Positions 9,494 through 16,558 of a DNA stretch of 58,605 nucleotides are shown here, one piece after another. The DNA lies in assembly GCA_019424135.1 (NCBI GenBank), contig JAHYZZ010000002.1, forward strand, positions 21,626 through 80,230. Direction: 5' to 3'. The position numbers were made by a program, and so were the translations under genes. The first letter of the stretch is position 1. Each line of letters starts with the position of its first letter. The stretch comes from Lachnospiraceae bacterium. GTDB lineage: Bacteria; Bacillota; Clostridia; Lachnospirales; Lachnospiraceae. The notes beneath the pieces were generated by a model. It ran no database searches, was not told where the DNA came from, and was given only the letters and a program-made list of their open reading frames with translations.

Positions 9494-10210
9494 ATGGAAA
9501 AAGTCGCATTTGTAGAACGCCTGATGGAGTTCGGGCTGACAAGACAGGAAGCAACGATTTATCAATGCTTGCTTGGAGAAGGAAAGATGACTGGATATGA
9601 AGTAGCAAAGGTGACAGGGATTTCCCGGTCTAATGCTTACAACTCCCTTGCCAGTATGACAGAAAAAGGAGCTTCCTATCTGGTAGAAGAGGGTACAACC
9701 CGTAAGTATGTGCCGGTTCCAGTGGAAGAGTTCTGCAAAAACCGCATCCGTCGTATGGAAGAGGCAAGGCGTTGGCTGGAGATTCATGTTCCATCAGAAA
9801 AATCTCATGTGGAAGGATATATTACAATTGAAGGGGCCAGAAATATTCTGGATAAGGTTCGAAATCTTCTGGATAAGGCAGAACAAAGAGTTTATATCAG
9901 CTGTACCAGAAATTATCTGCTGCTTTTGGTTCGTGAGATGGAAGAACTAAGAAGAGCTAAAAAGAAGGTGGTAATCGTGACGGATCAGCCGGTCACGCTG
10001 GCTGGTGCAAAAGTTTACGTGGGCAAAAGCAGGGGAATGCAGATCGGGGTGATTACGGACTCGCGCTATGTGCTGACCGGGGAATATGGGGAAGGAAGCA
10101 TGAATACCTGTTTATATTCCGGACAGAAAAATTTTGTGGAGTTATATAAAACTGCGCTGGGAAATGAGATTAAATTATTATCATTACAAGAGGAGAAAAG
10201 TAAGGCATGA
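9494..10210 (+). CDS. TrmB family transcriptional regulator
   Basis: A 238-residue protein with an N-terminal TrmB-type winged helix (FGLTRQEATIYQCLLGEGKMTGYEVAKVTG... ISRSNAYNSLASM), a short coiled segment (about 75-100), and a C-terminal phospholipase D-like/TrmB effector half containing the segment TIEGARNILDKVRN. TrmB-like regulators usually bind sugars or related metabolites; the ligand here is unknown. GAGGTG precedes the ATG. The gene overlaps the decarboxylase gene by 4 bases (ATGA), so it probably controls its own operon. Confidence 0.8.
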   Translation: MEKVAFVERLMEFGLTRQEATIYQCLLGEGKMTGYEVAKVTGISRSNAYNSLASMTEKGASYLVEEGTTRKYVPVPVEEFCKNRIRRMEEARRWLEIHVPSEKSHVEGYITIEGARNILDKVRNLLDKAEQRVYISCTRNYLLLLVREMEELRRAKKKVVIVTDQPVTLAGAKVYVGKSRGMQIGVITDSRYVLTGEYGEGSMNTCLYSGQKNFVELYKTALGNEIKLLSLQEEKSKA

Positions 10211-11502
10211 AAAAAGAAACATTTGTGACAAAAGAACAGTTGGATGAGATTGTAAAGCAGTATCCCACTCCCTTTCATCTTTATGACGAGAAAGGAATGC
10301 GGGAAAACATGAAGGCTTTAAGGGATGCATTCTCTTGGAATCCCGGATTTCGAGAGTATTTTGCAGTCAAGGCAACACCAAATCCGTTTTTGATTGATAT
10401 ATTAAGAGAATACGGCTGTGGATGCGATTGCTCATCTTTAACAGAACTGATGCTGTCTGATGCCATCGGAGCCAGAGGAGAAGAGATTATGTTCTCTTCC
10501 AATGATACTCCGGCAGAGGAGTTTGTATATGCAGATCAGCTAGGTGCGGTTATTAACTTAGATGACTTTACTCATATTGATTTTTTGGAGAAGGCCATTG
10601 GTCATATTCCGGAAACCATCAGCTGCCGTTACAATCCAGGCGGACTTTTTAAGATCAGTAATGATATCATGGACAATCCGGGAGATGCAAAGTATGGCAT
10701 GACAACAGAGCAGCTTTTTGAGGCTTTCCGCGTCTTAAAAGGGAAGGGCGCCAAAGAATTTGGAATTCATGCATTCCTTGCCAGCAATACTGTGACCAAC
10801 GAATATTATCCGATGCTGGCAAAGATTTTATTTGAGGTGGCTGTCAAGCTTCAGAGGGAAACGGGAGCGCATATTAAGTTTATCAATCTTTCTGGTGGAA
10901 TTGGAATCCCCTATACCCCGGATCAAGAACCAAACGATATTCGCATCATCGGGGACGGCGTGAAAAGAGTGTATGAAGAGGTACTGGTACCTGCCGGAAT
11001 GGGGGATGTGGCCATCTACACGGAGCTTGGCCGTTTTATGATGGGACCTTATGGCTGCCTGGTAACAAAGGCAATTCATGAAAAGCATACCTACAAGGAA
11101 TACATCGGTGTAGATGCCTGCGCTGTCAATCTGATGCGTCCGGCTATGTATGGAGCGTACCATCATATTACGGTTGCCGGAAAGGAAAATGCACTTTGTG
11201 ATCACAAGTATGATATCATAGGATCCCTGTGTGAAAATAATGATAAGTTTGCCATTGACCGAATGTTGCCAGAGATTGAAATTGGCGATTATCTGATCAT
11301 TCATGATACTGGTGCACATGGCTTTTCCATGGGCTATAATTATAATGGAAAGTTAAAGTCAGCAGAACTTCTTTTAAAAGAAGACAAAACGGTACAGCTG
11401 ATTCGTAGAGCAGAGACGCCGGCAGATTATTTTGCTACATTTGACTGCTTTGAAATTGGAAAGAAATTGATTGAAAAAAGTGCACAGATGACAGGAAAAT
11501 AA
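10207..11502 (+). CDS. lysA: Diaminopimelate decarboxylase-type PLP enzyme
   Basis: A 431-residue fold-type III (alanine racemase-like) PLP decarboxylase. The PLP lysine is in YFAVKATPNP (about residue 53); the phosphate-binding glycine loop is NLSGGIGIPY; the C-terminal domain holds CAVNLMRPAMYGAYHHI and HDTGAHGFSMGYNYN. LysA makes lysine from meso-diaminopimelate. The GxDxC-type dimer residues fit DAP decarboxylase better than NspC or arginine decarboxylase, but the family is broad. The ATG overlaps the upstream regulator stop (ATGA), and a terminator follows, so it is a two-gene operon. Confidence 0.8.
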   Translation: MKKETFVTKEQLDEIVKQYPTPFHLYDEKGMRENMKALRDAFSWNPGFREYFAVKATPNPFLIDILREYGCGCDCSSLTELMLSDAIGARGEEIMFSSNDTPAEEFVYADQLGAVINLDDFTHIDFLEKAIGHIPETISCRYNPGGLFKISNDIMDNPGDAKYGMTTEQLFEAFRVLKGKGAKEFGIHAFLASNTVTNEYYPMLAKILFEVAVKLQRETGAHIKFINLSGGIGIPYTPDQEPNDIRIIGDGVKRVYEEVLVPAGMGDVAIYTELGRFMMGPYGCLVTKAIHEKHTYKEYIGVDACAVNLMRPAMYGAYHHITVAGKENALCDHKYDIIGSLCENNDKFAIDRMLPEIEIGDYLIIHDTGAHGFSMGYNYNGKLKSAELLLKEDKTVQLIRRAETPADYFATFDCFEIGKKLIEKSAQMTGK

Positions 11503-11510
11503 AGAAAAGA

Positions 11511-11541
11511 AAAAGCTCTTTGGACATTCCAAAGAGCTTTT
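11511..11541 (+). terminator. Terminator after lysA
   Basis: 14-bp perfect stem, AAAAGCTCTTTGGA at 11511-11524 and its complement at 11528-11541, with a 3-base loop and a closing T run. It marks the end of host sequence before attL. Confidence 0.9.
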
Positions 11542-11550
11542 AAAATGTAA

Positions 11551-11569
11551 AATGCGGATGGTGGGACTT
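11551..11569. other. attL core
   Basis: The 19-bp sequence AATGCGGATGGTGGGACTT is identical to 47347-47365, the 3' end of tRNA-Leu. The similarity extends 7 bases leftwards with two mismatches. TGAGTCTTGT, 2 bases further right, matches the anticodon arm of the same tRNA gene (47398-47407 region) but without the 30-odd bases between. Confidence 0.85.
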
Positions 11570-11657
11570 CTGAGTCTTGTCTGATATTATGGAAATAATG
11601 AATTTTCAAGGGTTTTCACTGATTCAAAAAAGAATCAATATGAAATAATGTAAAATG

Positions 11658-11680
11658 TTTGCCCCTTTTTTGCCCCTTTT
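11658..11680. repeat. Putative integrase arm-type sites, left
   Basis: TTTGCCCC occurs twice in tandem just beyond the integrase stop, and the same double motif recurs at 47261-47283 near attR with one internal change. Paired direct repeats flanking the core on both arms are how tyrosine integrases bind attP. Confidence 0.5.
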
Positions 11681-11681
11681 T

Positions 11682-12794
11682 TCAGATGAGCCTTATAGCC
11701 TTCAGACGTTCGTTTTCCGCCTTCTGCGCAGTCTTGGTGATATGGTAATAGACTTCTTTCGTTATCTGGCTGGATTCATGGCCAAGGCGCCGGGAAATTA
11801 CATCAAGATCAATGCCGGCTTCAGCCATGAGAGCTACATGTGTATGGCGTAGCACATGTGTTGTGATCGGCCGGCCGAGAATACGGATAGAGGTCTCGCG
11901 CAGATACTTATTGTACGCATAATAATCTACATAGTCGCCGTTGATGTCACAGAAAAACAATATACTCTTACATCTATTCTTGAGATTTTCAGACAGGGTA
12001 TATGCCCGTATTTTATGACACAGATCTAAGAGTTCATCTTGAATGAAAATATCACGTTTAGAAGAAAGAGTTTTTGGCTTAGTCGTAATGTTATTGACCG
12101 GATCACGTGTTTTGGAGACGTGGATAATTCTGTTCTTGGAATCCACATCATTAAGCTCTAAGGCGATCGCTTCCCCGGCACGCAGGCCGGAGAGGGACAT
12201 GAAGGCAGTAAGGAGGCGCCATCTATCAACGCTCATTTCTAAAAGAAGCTTTTTTAATTCTTCACGCTCCAGGAATTTATCTTGAAGCCGTTCCTTCTTT
12301 TCCGGGTCAGGATATCTTTTCAGTTTGTCCATCCAGCGGATATCATCGATATAATCATTCTCATATCCCCAGCGGAGCAGTGCCTTGAGACGCGTCAGGC
12401 GCTCGTTAAGCGTCCCGTTATCGTCTCCAGAGGAATTGAAGCACTTGCGTACATAACCGGCGTTCAGGCGGCACACAAGTGTATCTGGACCAAGAATCCG
12501 CATCAAGCTTTCGCAGGCAAAATAATTACGCTTATAAGTTGACTCTCGTTTAGTGGCTGCCTGATCCGTGCGGTATTTGTCAATCAGCTCATGCAGTTTA
12601 AGATTAGTACTGGACACAGGGGCAGAAGATAGCTTTTTTCTGATCTTATCAGCCAGTATGTCAGCTGCCGTTTTCCGGGTGGTTCTCGTATCCTTGTCCA
12701 GAGTGCAGGATACTTTCCTGTCCTTCCCGGTCATGGGATCCTCATAGCGTTCCACGAATTTCACCTTTCCGTTTGGTAATGGTTCTGCCCACAT
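11682..12794 (-). CDS. int: Phage tyrosine integrase
   Basis: A 370-residue tyrosine recombinase that inserts and excises the prophage at the tRNA-Leu site. The N-terminus (about 1-50) is an AP2-like arm-binding domain, followed by a SAM-like core-binding domain (about 60-165). The catalytic domain shows Arg in LSGLRAGEAIALEL, HVLRHTH (HxxR), RLGHESSQ and the nucleophile Tyr in EVYYHIT. AAGGAG lies 8 bases before the ATG. It lies next to attL and is transcribed toward it, the usual layout for a phage integrase. Confidence 0.95.
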   Translation of the reverse strand: MWAEPLPNGKVKFVERYEDPMTGKDRKVSCTLDKDTRTTRKTAADILADKIRKKLSSAPVSSTNLKLHELIDKYRTDQAATKRESTYKRNYFACESLMRILGPDTLVCRLNAGYVRKCFNSSGDDNGTLNERLTRLKALLRWGYENDYIDDIRWMDKLKRYPDPEKKERLQDKFLEREELKKLLLEMSVDRWRLLTAFMSLSGLRAGEAIALELNDVDSKNRIIHVSKTRDPVNNITTKPKTLSSKRDIFIQDELLDLCHKIRAYTLSENLKNRCKSILFFCDINGDYVDYYAYNKYLRETSIRILGRPITTHVLRHTHVALMAEAGIDLDVISRRLGHESSQITKEVYYHITKTAQKAENERLKAIRLI

Positions 12795-12846
12795 AACATC
12801 AACTCCTTAAAATGGGTATAAAAATAACAGCCAGAGAGTATCTCTC

Positions 12847-12956
12847 TTGCGATGGCTGTCCGAAGATGATACAATATCAATGATTAGAGAAGTAGATATA
12901 GGCGTCTTCGGATTATCTGTATCTATGGCCGCTCCTGTTGGCGCAGGAGCGGTTTA
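12847..12956 (+). ncRNA. Candidate small RNA between integrase and BRCT gene
   Basis: Between two minus-strand genes the plus strand has TTGCGA (12847-12852), a 17-bp spacer and TACAAT (12870-12875), then about 55 bases, then a 9-bp hairpin (12929-12937 with 12944-12952, CCGCTCCTG) followed by TTTAATT. This would give a transcript of about 75 bases with no clear ORF. The terminator tail is weak, so this is tentative. Confidence 0.25.
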
Positions 12957-12971
12957 ATTATGGATAAAAAT

Positions 12972-13886
12972 CTAGAGACATAAATCGTCTATAATGTCCC
13001 AAAAATCAACTTCATTAACTATCGTGAGCCGTTGTCCAGCCTTGCGTCGATTGATAGCATCTTCGATTTTGCGGCCATAACAAGAATATGCCCAGCAAGG
13101 ATTGCCATCATTACCAACAATCAAGTAGCGAGTACTGTTTGTAAGGTTGTTTTTAAATTCACCGCCTTCATGGCAAATGATCGTAGCGATTTCATTTCTG
13201 GTAGCACGGGTGGACTGCCCTGTGAAACAAAACAAGTTATTTTTGAAATCTATACTTTGGCAAACAGAACATATACCGCCAATGCTATATTTGCTTTTTA
13301 AGGCATCCATATTGACACTGGTTAAATTGTAAGAATACTTAAGGTCAATGAAATTACTTAAGAAAGCTGTAAGCATATTCCTCTCATCTTCGGTTATCTT
13401 TCCGTCCATTAAAATTGTCATAAGAAGGCTTTCTATCTCGTCAAACGGATAACATCCAGAAAGATAGTCATTTGAAATGATCCATGATTTTAAGGTGCGT
13501 ATTTCACTATCCGTAATTACACCATCTGCCAGAATACCGTGAATCAAACCGCCAAGAAATTGCAGACCGGAAGTAACAAGGTTATAATAATCGGAATCAG
13601 AAACAAAATTGTTGCAAAGCCAGACGATATCATTGGCCTCGGATTCTTCGAGAATGCCGTCTTGATATGCTGATTGAATCATGGGAATCAATTCGTTAAA
13701 CGGATGACGGTCAATAAGGTCAGCATGCTGGAGACACCAGTGGCTTAATTCATTTACTTCATCATCATTTATTTTGTAATCCGTAGTGATCCCGGCCACA
13801 ATTCCACGGAGTGTATTTATGGCTTTGTGCAGTTCAGATGGTTTTGTGAATTTTCGATAATCTTGTATTTCCTTCAGCTCTTTCAT
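12972..13886 (-). CDS. TerB-like / BRCT domain protein
   Basis: A 304-residue protein. Residues about 15-190 contain two helical repeats with acidic EF-like turns (NDDEVNELSHWC, DGVITDSEIRTL, DGKITEDERNML), as in TerB-type tellurite-resistance domains. A CSVC pair follows, and residues about 215-300 form a BRCT domain of the DNA-ligase type (LFCFTGQSTRATRNEIATII, TRYLIVG, KIEDAINRRKAG). GGGAGGG precedes the ATG. BRCT domains bind nicked DNA or phosphoproteins; its place in the lysogeny block between integrase and repressor suggests expression in the lysogen. Function unknown. Confidence 0.6.
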   Translation of the reverse strand: MKELKEIQDYRKFTKPSELHKAINTLRGIVAGITTDYKINDDEVNELSHWCLQHADLIDRHPFNELIPMIQSAYQDGILEESEANDIVWLCNNFVSDSDYYNLVTSGLQFLGGLIHGILADGVITDSEIRTLKSWIISNDYLSGCYPFDEIESLLMTILMDGKITEDERNMLTAFLSNFIDLKYSYNLTSVNMDALKSKYSIGGICSVCQSIDFKNNLFCFTGQSTRATRNEIATIICHEGGEFKNNLTNSTRYLIVGNDGNPCWAYSCYGRKIEDAINRRKAGQRLTIVNEVDFWDIIDDLCL

Positions 13887-13930
13887 TGGTAAAAACCCTC
13901 CCTATGTCATTTCCTTACATTGAGAAATCT

Positions 13931-13954
13931 ATATAAACGCAATAGCGTCTATAT
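13931..13954 (-). terminator. Weak terminator at the repressor 3' end
   Basis: A 10-bp stem with one G-U pair and a 4-base loop (ATATAGACGC-TATT-GCGTTTATAT on the minus strand) overlaps the repressor stop codon; the T tract after it is poor (AGATTTCTC). Confidence 0.4.
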
Positions 13955-14677
13955 CTTATTAAGCCGATCCACAACTTCTCCCAAACATTCAGCATCTTCA
14001 TTAAGTGGGACGTCTTCAAAAGCCTTATTGACCGAAATCAATTTGTTCTTCCCTCGCTTTTTCACGTAAGACTGGCCATCTACCAGAAAAATGCCAATCC
14101 TTCCGACTGGGATATCATCGGCCGGTTTTACAAGGAGTACATCTCCATCGTGGTAGAGAGGCTCCATACTGTTCCCATTGACGCCGATAGCGTATTTTAC
14201 ATCTTTATACTCTGGGCTATCAGGAATCTCAATTAGATCTGCCGGAAGATCGTCAAAGACGAACTGACCATTTCCGGCAGATGCCAATCTATGATAGTAC
14301 TGAATGATGCGACCGGGAGCGGATTGCGCCGGCGCAGCCTTACAGCGTTCATGTTCTTTCTCTAACACAATATCGACCAATTCCTTACCGTGATCATCCA
14401 GGTCGCGGTATTTTTTTATCACTTGCATATCGCTAGTTTTTAGAGAAAAAGAGCATCCAGGAACTTTATACCCATATGCTTCACCGAGTATTTCAGAATA
14501 ATCCAATTCGTACAACTGGCAAAGACGAAGAAAAGTGTCCATGTCTGGTTCGGTATTCCCGTTTTCATAATTGCTAAGAGTTGTGTTTTTTATACCGGTC
14601 AGTTTAGTAACATCACTTTGCTTCAGACCCTTATTGAGACGGCCCTCTTTAAGCCTGTCTATCAAGTAATTGTTCAA
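13949..14677 (-). CDS. CI-like phage repressor with S24 peptidase domain
   Basis: A 242-residue lysogeny repressor. The N-terminal XRE helix-turn-helix (GLKQSDVTKLTGIKNTTLSNYE) binds operators; the C-terminal half is a LexA/UmuD-type S24 peptidase with the Ala-Gly cleavage bond in LASAGNG (about 135), the catalytic Ser in GNSMEPLYHDGD (about 170) and Lys in SYVKKRG (about 208). RecA-stimulated self-cleavage would trigger induction. The TTG at 14677 is the best start because GGGAGG lies 8 bases upstream; a GTG at 14686 would touch that site. Its promoter faces the early promoter across a 140-bp operator region. Confidence 0.88.
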   Translation of the reverse strand: MNNYLIDRLKEGRLNKGLKQSDVTKLTGIKNTTLSNYENGNTEPDMDTFLRLCQLYELDYSEILGEAYGYKVPGCSFSLKTSDMQVIKKYRDLDDHGKELVDIVLEKEHERCKAAPAQSAPGRIIQYYHRLASAGNGQFVFDDLPADLIEIPDSPEYKDVKYAIGVNGNSMEPLYHDGDVLLVKPADDIPVGRIGIFLVDGQSYVKKRGKNKLISVNKAFEDVPLNEDAECLGEVVDRLNKI

Positions 14678-14699
14678 ATAATTCACCTCCCTTGCGCTA

Positions 14700-14728
14700 A
14701 TTATATCCCGAAATTTTGAAATTGTAAA
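14700..14728 (-). promoter_or_regulatory. Repressor promoter
   Basis: On the minus strand TTTACA (14728-14723), 17-bp spacer and TATAAT (14705-14700), 23 bases before the TTG start. Confidence 0.7.
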
Positions 14729-14739
14729 TTATAATTTCA
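14717..14739. promoter_or_regulatory. Operator-like palindrome over the repressor promoter
   Basis: TGAAATT (14717-14723) and AATTTCA (14733-14739) form a 7-bp-arm dyad that covers the -35 of the repressor promoter. It is AT-rich, so it is suggestive rather than firm. Confidence 0.4.
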
Positions 14740-14758
14740 AAAAACTTAAAATTAATTA

Positions 14759-14787
14759 TTGACATTTCAAGAAACATGGAGTATTAT
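14759..14787 (+). promoter_or_regulatory. Early (PR-like) promoter
   Basis: TTGACA (14759-14764), 17-bp spacer, TATTAT (14782-14787). A repeat of operator type lies inside the spacer. Confidence 0.75.
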
Positions 14788-14812
14788 ACAGCTAATCCAA
14801 GAAACGTGGAAT
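14766..14812. repeat. Pair of operator repeats, CAAGAAACRTGGA
   Basis: The 13-mer CAAGAAACATGGA at 14768-14780 lies between -35 and -10 of the early promoter; CAAGAAACGTGGA at 14798-14810 lies just after the expected transcription start. They are 30 bp apart, three helical turns. The second is part of a dyad TCCA-N7-TGGA. Position and spacing fit cooperative repressor binding. Confidence 0.65.
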
Positions 14813-14830
14813 ACAAAAGGAGGTGATACG

Positions 14831-15052
14831 GTGATTTTAGATATCGTGGAATTGAAGGCATACATTGAAAAATGCGGAATCAAACAAAAACATATAGCTG
14901 AAAAGGCTCAGATATCAGAGCCAAAACTGAGTTTGATCTTAAACGGAAAACGAAAATGCGAGGTGAGCGAGTACGCTAATATTTGCAATGCACTTGGTGT
15001 GAGCTTTCAAAAATTTGTAAAGAAACCAAAGGAAAATAAGGAGGTGGTGTGA
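14831..15052 (+). CDS. Cro-like helix-turn-helix protein
   Basis: A 73-residue protein made almost entirely of an XRE-type helix-turn-helix (CGIKQKHIAEKAQISEPKLSLILNGKR). First gene of the early operon and divergent from the repressor, so it probably acts as Cro. The GTG at 14831 follows AAAGGAGGTGA at an ideal distance. It ends 1 base before the next gene. Confidence 0.75.
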   Translation: MILDIVELKAYIEKCGIKQKHIAEKAQISEPKLSLILNGKRKCEVSEYANICNALGVSFQKFVKKPKENKEVV

Positions 15053-15053
15053 C

Positions 15054-15260
15054 ATGTATATACATGAAGCGGTAAGAGAAGCGATGGATGGCGGTAAGTA
15101 TATAACAATACAAGAATTTGTAGGAAGCGTAAAGATTAAACCGACGAATGGAAGAGGGAATTGCGTTGTAATGATGAACGACGGAAGCCATCCATCAAAA
15201 TATGGATGGCAACCGAGCGCAGAAGATTTGGCAAGAGATGACTGGATTGTAGTGGATTAG
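15054..15260 (+). CDS. Tad2-like (DUF2829) small protein, possible anti-Thoeris
   Basis: A 68-residue protein. The start (HEAVREAMDGGKYITIQEF) and the end (GWQPSAEDLARDDWIVV) fit the DUF2829 pattern, in which a short basic-aromatic core ends in W-x-PS-x-x-DLxxxDW. Characterised members of this family (Tad2) bind the cyclic ADP-ribose signal made by ThsB and so block Thoeris defence. Not every family member is known to do this, and the segment between the two ends diverges. It is the second early gene, 1 base after cro, a fitting place for an early anti-defence protein. AAGGAGG precedes the ATG. Confidence 0.55.
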   Translation: MYIHEAVREAMDGGKYITIQEFVGSVKIKPTNGRGNCVVMMNDGSHPSKYGWQPSAEDLARDDWIVVD

Positions 15261-15553
15261 AACCAAGAGCGGATTTCTTTTAGAACGGTATATCCCTTTT
15301 TTACAAAGGTATCTTCTTCTACATCGCGAATCGCAGATGGAAGTAATGTCGTTGTATATGCGACATTATCCGCTGAAAACACAGAAACAAAACCATCATG
15401 CTCTAACAGATACAGGGCATCTGAAATGAATGAGTTGTCTAAATCTGGATATAAAGACTTGAAAGTGGAAAATGCAAATATCCTTTTGTGATCATTGGCA
15501 TATTTTTGAGCCATATATCGCAGAAGATTGTTTGACAATTTTGAAAGCTTCAT
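15257..15553 (-). CDS. Hypothetical winged-helix-like moron protein
   Basis: A 98-residue protein on the minus strand inside the plus-strand early operon. The ATG at 15553 has AAAGGAG 8 bases upstream; the longer open frame up to 15664 would include the promoter. The sequence (NLLRYMAQKYANDHKRIFAF, then DALYLLEHDGFVSVF) suggests a small winged helix. It has its own promoter and could be expressed in the lysogen. Its 3' end overlaps the stop of the Tad2-like gene by 4 bases. Function unknown. Confidence 0.6.
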   Translation of the reverse strand: MKLSKLSNNLLRYMAQKYANDHKRIFAFSTFKSLYPDLDNSFISDALYLLEHDGFVSVFSADNVAYTTTLLPSAIRDVEEDTFVKKGYTVLKEIRSWF

Positions 15554-15599
15554 AGGAATCTCCTTTCGAAATACTTGGCATGGCAGTGCCTGTAAGTAA

Positions 15600-15628
15600 A
15601 TTATAGAAAAGAGAAAGGAAAAGAACAA
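15600..15628 (-). promoter_or_regulatory. Promoter of the 15257-15553 moron
   Basis: On the minus strand TTGTTC (15628-15623), 17-bp spacer, TATAAT (15605-15600). Confidence 0.6.
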
Positions 15629-15676
15629 GAGGGCGATTGCAGACATTTTCAAAGAGGAAGACAAGGAGGTGAAACG

Positions 15677-15835
15677 ATGATTGAAGAGAGAAGAACAGAA
15701 ACACTGGAAGAGAAAAAAGAGGATGCCAAAGAGATGGCTGAGCTGCTCGAGATAATCCCGCGTGAAAGGAAAGGCGAAGCCCTAGGGCTGATTCGGGGGG
15801 GTGCGCTGGGAGCGAAAGAAAAGGAGGTGGTGTGA
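15677..15835 (+). CDS. Small hypothetical phage protein (52 aa)
   Basis: A short ORF after AAGGAGGTGAAACG, an excellent ribosome binding site. The product starts MIEERRTETLEEKKEDAKEM and is acidic and helical, with the segment LLEIIPRERKGEALGLIRG, a pattern seen in small early proteins of Firmicutes phages. It ends 1 base before the GTG of the next gene, whose ribosome binding site lies within its last codons, so the two are translationally linked. Function unknown. Confidence 0.65.
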   Translation: MIEERRTETLEEKKEDAKEMAELLEIIPRERKGEALGLIRGGALGAKEKEVV

Positions 15836-15836
15836 A

Positions 15837-16172
15837 GTGAAAAGAAGGCTTAAGGAATATTCAATAGAGGAGTTGTGTGAAATTTACGATAATGTGAATC
15901 GGTTTAGGTGGGATGAGAGAATCGGAGAAAAGCCAGAAGAGTTTGACAATTTGCCAAAGTACAATATCCACTGGTGGCATAAATTAATGAGGCGAAAAAC
16001 AAAGGCATATTATTTAGATCCAGTTTTTTATACGTTAAAGTGCATGCTGCCCCAAAAGGTGTATTTACATTGGGCAAATGTTGAAAAGAGTAGAACTATG
16101 ACAGAGGAAGAATTTCAGCAATTTTGGAAAGTGCATGAAGAAACTTGTCGTAGTTTGTCATTATGGTGGTAA
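15837..16172 (+). CDS. Hypothetical phage protein (111 aa)
   Basis: Unrecognised basic, aromatic-rich protein starting VKRRLKEYSIEELCEIYDN; contains NIHWWHKLMRRK and ends SLWW. The GTG at 15837 is preferred because AAGGAGG (15821-15827) lies 9 bases upstream. Its last 77 bases overlap the 3' end of the convergent minus-strand gene 16096-16482, so these two cannot both be freely transcribed. Confidence 0.55.
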   Translation: MKRRLKEYSIEELCEIYDNVNRFRWDERIGEKPEEFDNLPKYNIHWWHKLMRRKTKAYYLDPVFYTLKCMLPQKVYLHWANVEKSRTMTEEEFQQFWKVHEETCRSLSLWW

Positions 16173-16482
16173 CCAAGCTGAGAAGAGCGATAAAGGTCGT
16201 GATCGTATAAGGAAGTAAAAACCCCAAAAATTGCCGGCGTTGGTTTTCTACATATCCACGTCCTTCTAGATTGATCTCGTAGCCATCGTGAAGGGAATTT
16301 CCGAGCTCGTCATAACCGAGAAAATGAAGATTGATAAGCTTATAACGAGAGAGGTTAAGGGCGTATTCATTTATCTTAGAATTTGGAGTTTTGACATTGA
16401 GGACACGATCTATCTCGTCATATGTTAAAGAATTGGATTTGTATAAAGCCTTTAGAAGTTTATAAGATTTTTTATCTAACAT
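16096..16482 (-). CDS. Winged-helix and membrane-anchor moron protein
   Basis: A 128-residue protein on the minus strand. Residues 1-75 look like a winged helix (SYKLLKALYKSNSLTYDEIDRVL, then a strand pair GYEINLEGRGYVE); residues about 85-112 form a membrane helix (FLGFLLPYTITTFIALLSLV). AAGGAGG precedes the ATG. It has its own extended -10 promoter. Small membrane proteins expressed independently from a prophage are often superinfection-exclusion factors, which is only a guess here. Confidence 0.65.
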   Translation of the reverse strand: MLDKKSYKLLKALYKSNSLTYDEIDRVLNVKTPNSKINEYALNLSRYKLINLHFLGYDELGNSLHDGYEINLEGRGYVENQRRQFLGFLLPYTITTFIALLSLVTTIMTNYDKFLHALSKIAEILPLS

Positions 16483-16488
16483 AGGGAA

Positions 16489-16511
16489 CCTCCTTTTGGA
16501 GGATTATAACA
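16489..16511 (-). promoter_or_regulatory. Extended -10 promoter and SD palindrome of the membrane moron
   Basis: TGTTATAAT on the minus strand (16511-16503) is an extended -10 element; the -35 is weak (TTTCCT). Just downstream CCTCC-TTTT-GGAGG (16489-16502) is a palindrome whose minus-strand AAAGGAGG is the Shine-Dalgarno sequence, so it could hide the site in a hairpin. Confidence 0.5.
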
Positions 16512-16558
16512 TAATCCCCAGATTGAGGAAAGAGGAAGAAAAAAGGAGGAGATGGAAT

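Noticed and set aside
10828..11319. 163-codon minus-strand frame inside lysA
   Set aside because: Shadow of the conserved PLP decarboxylase; no start site or domain.
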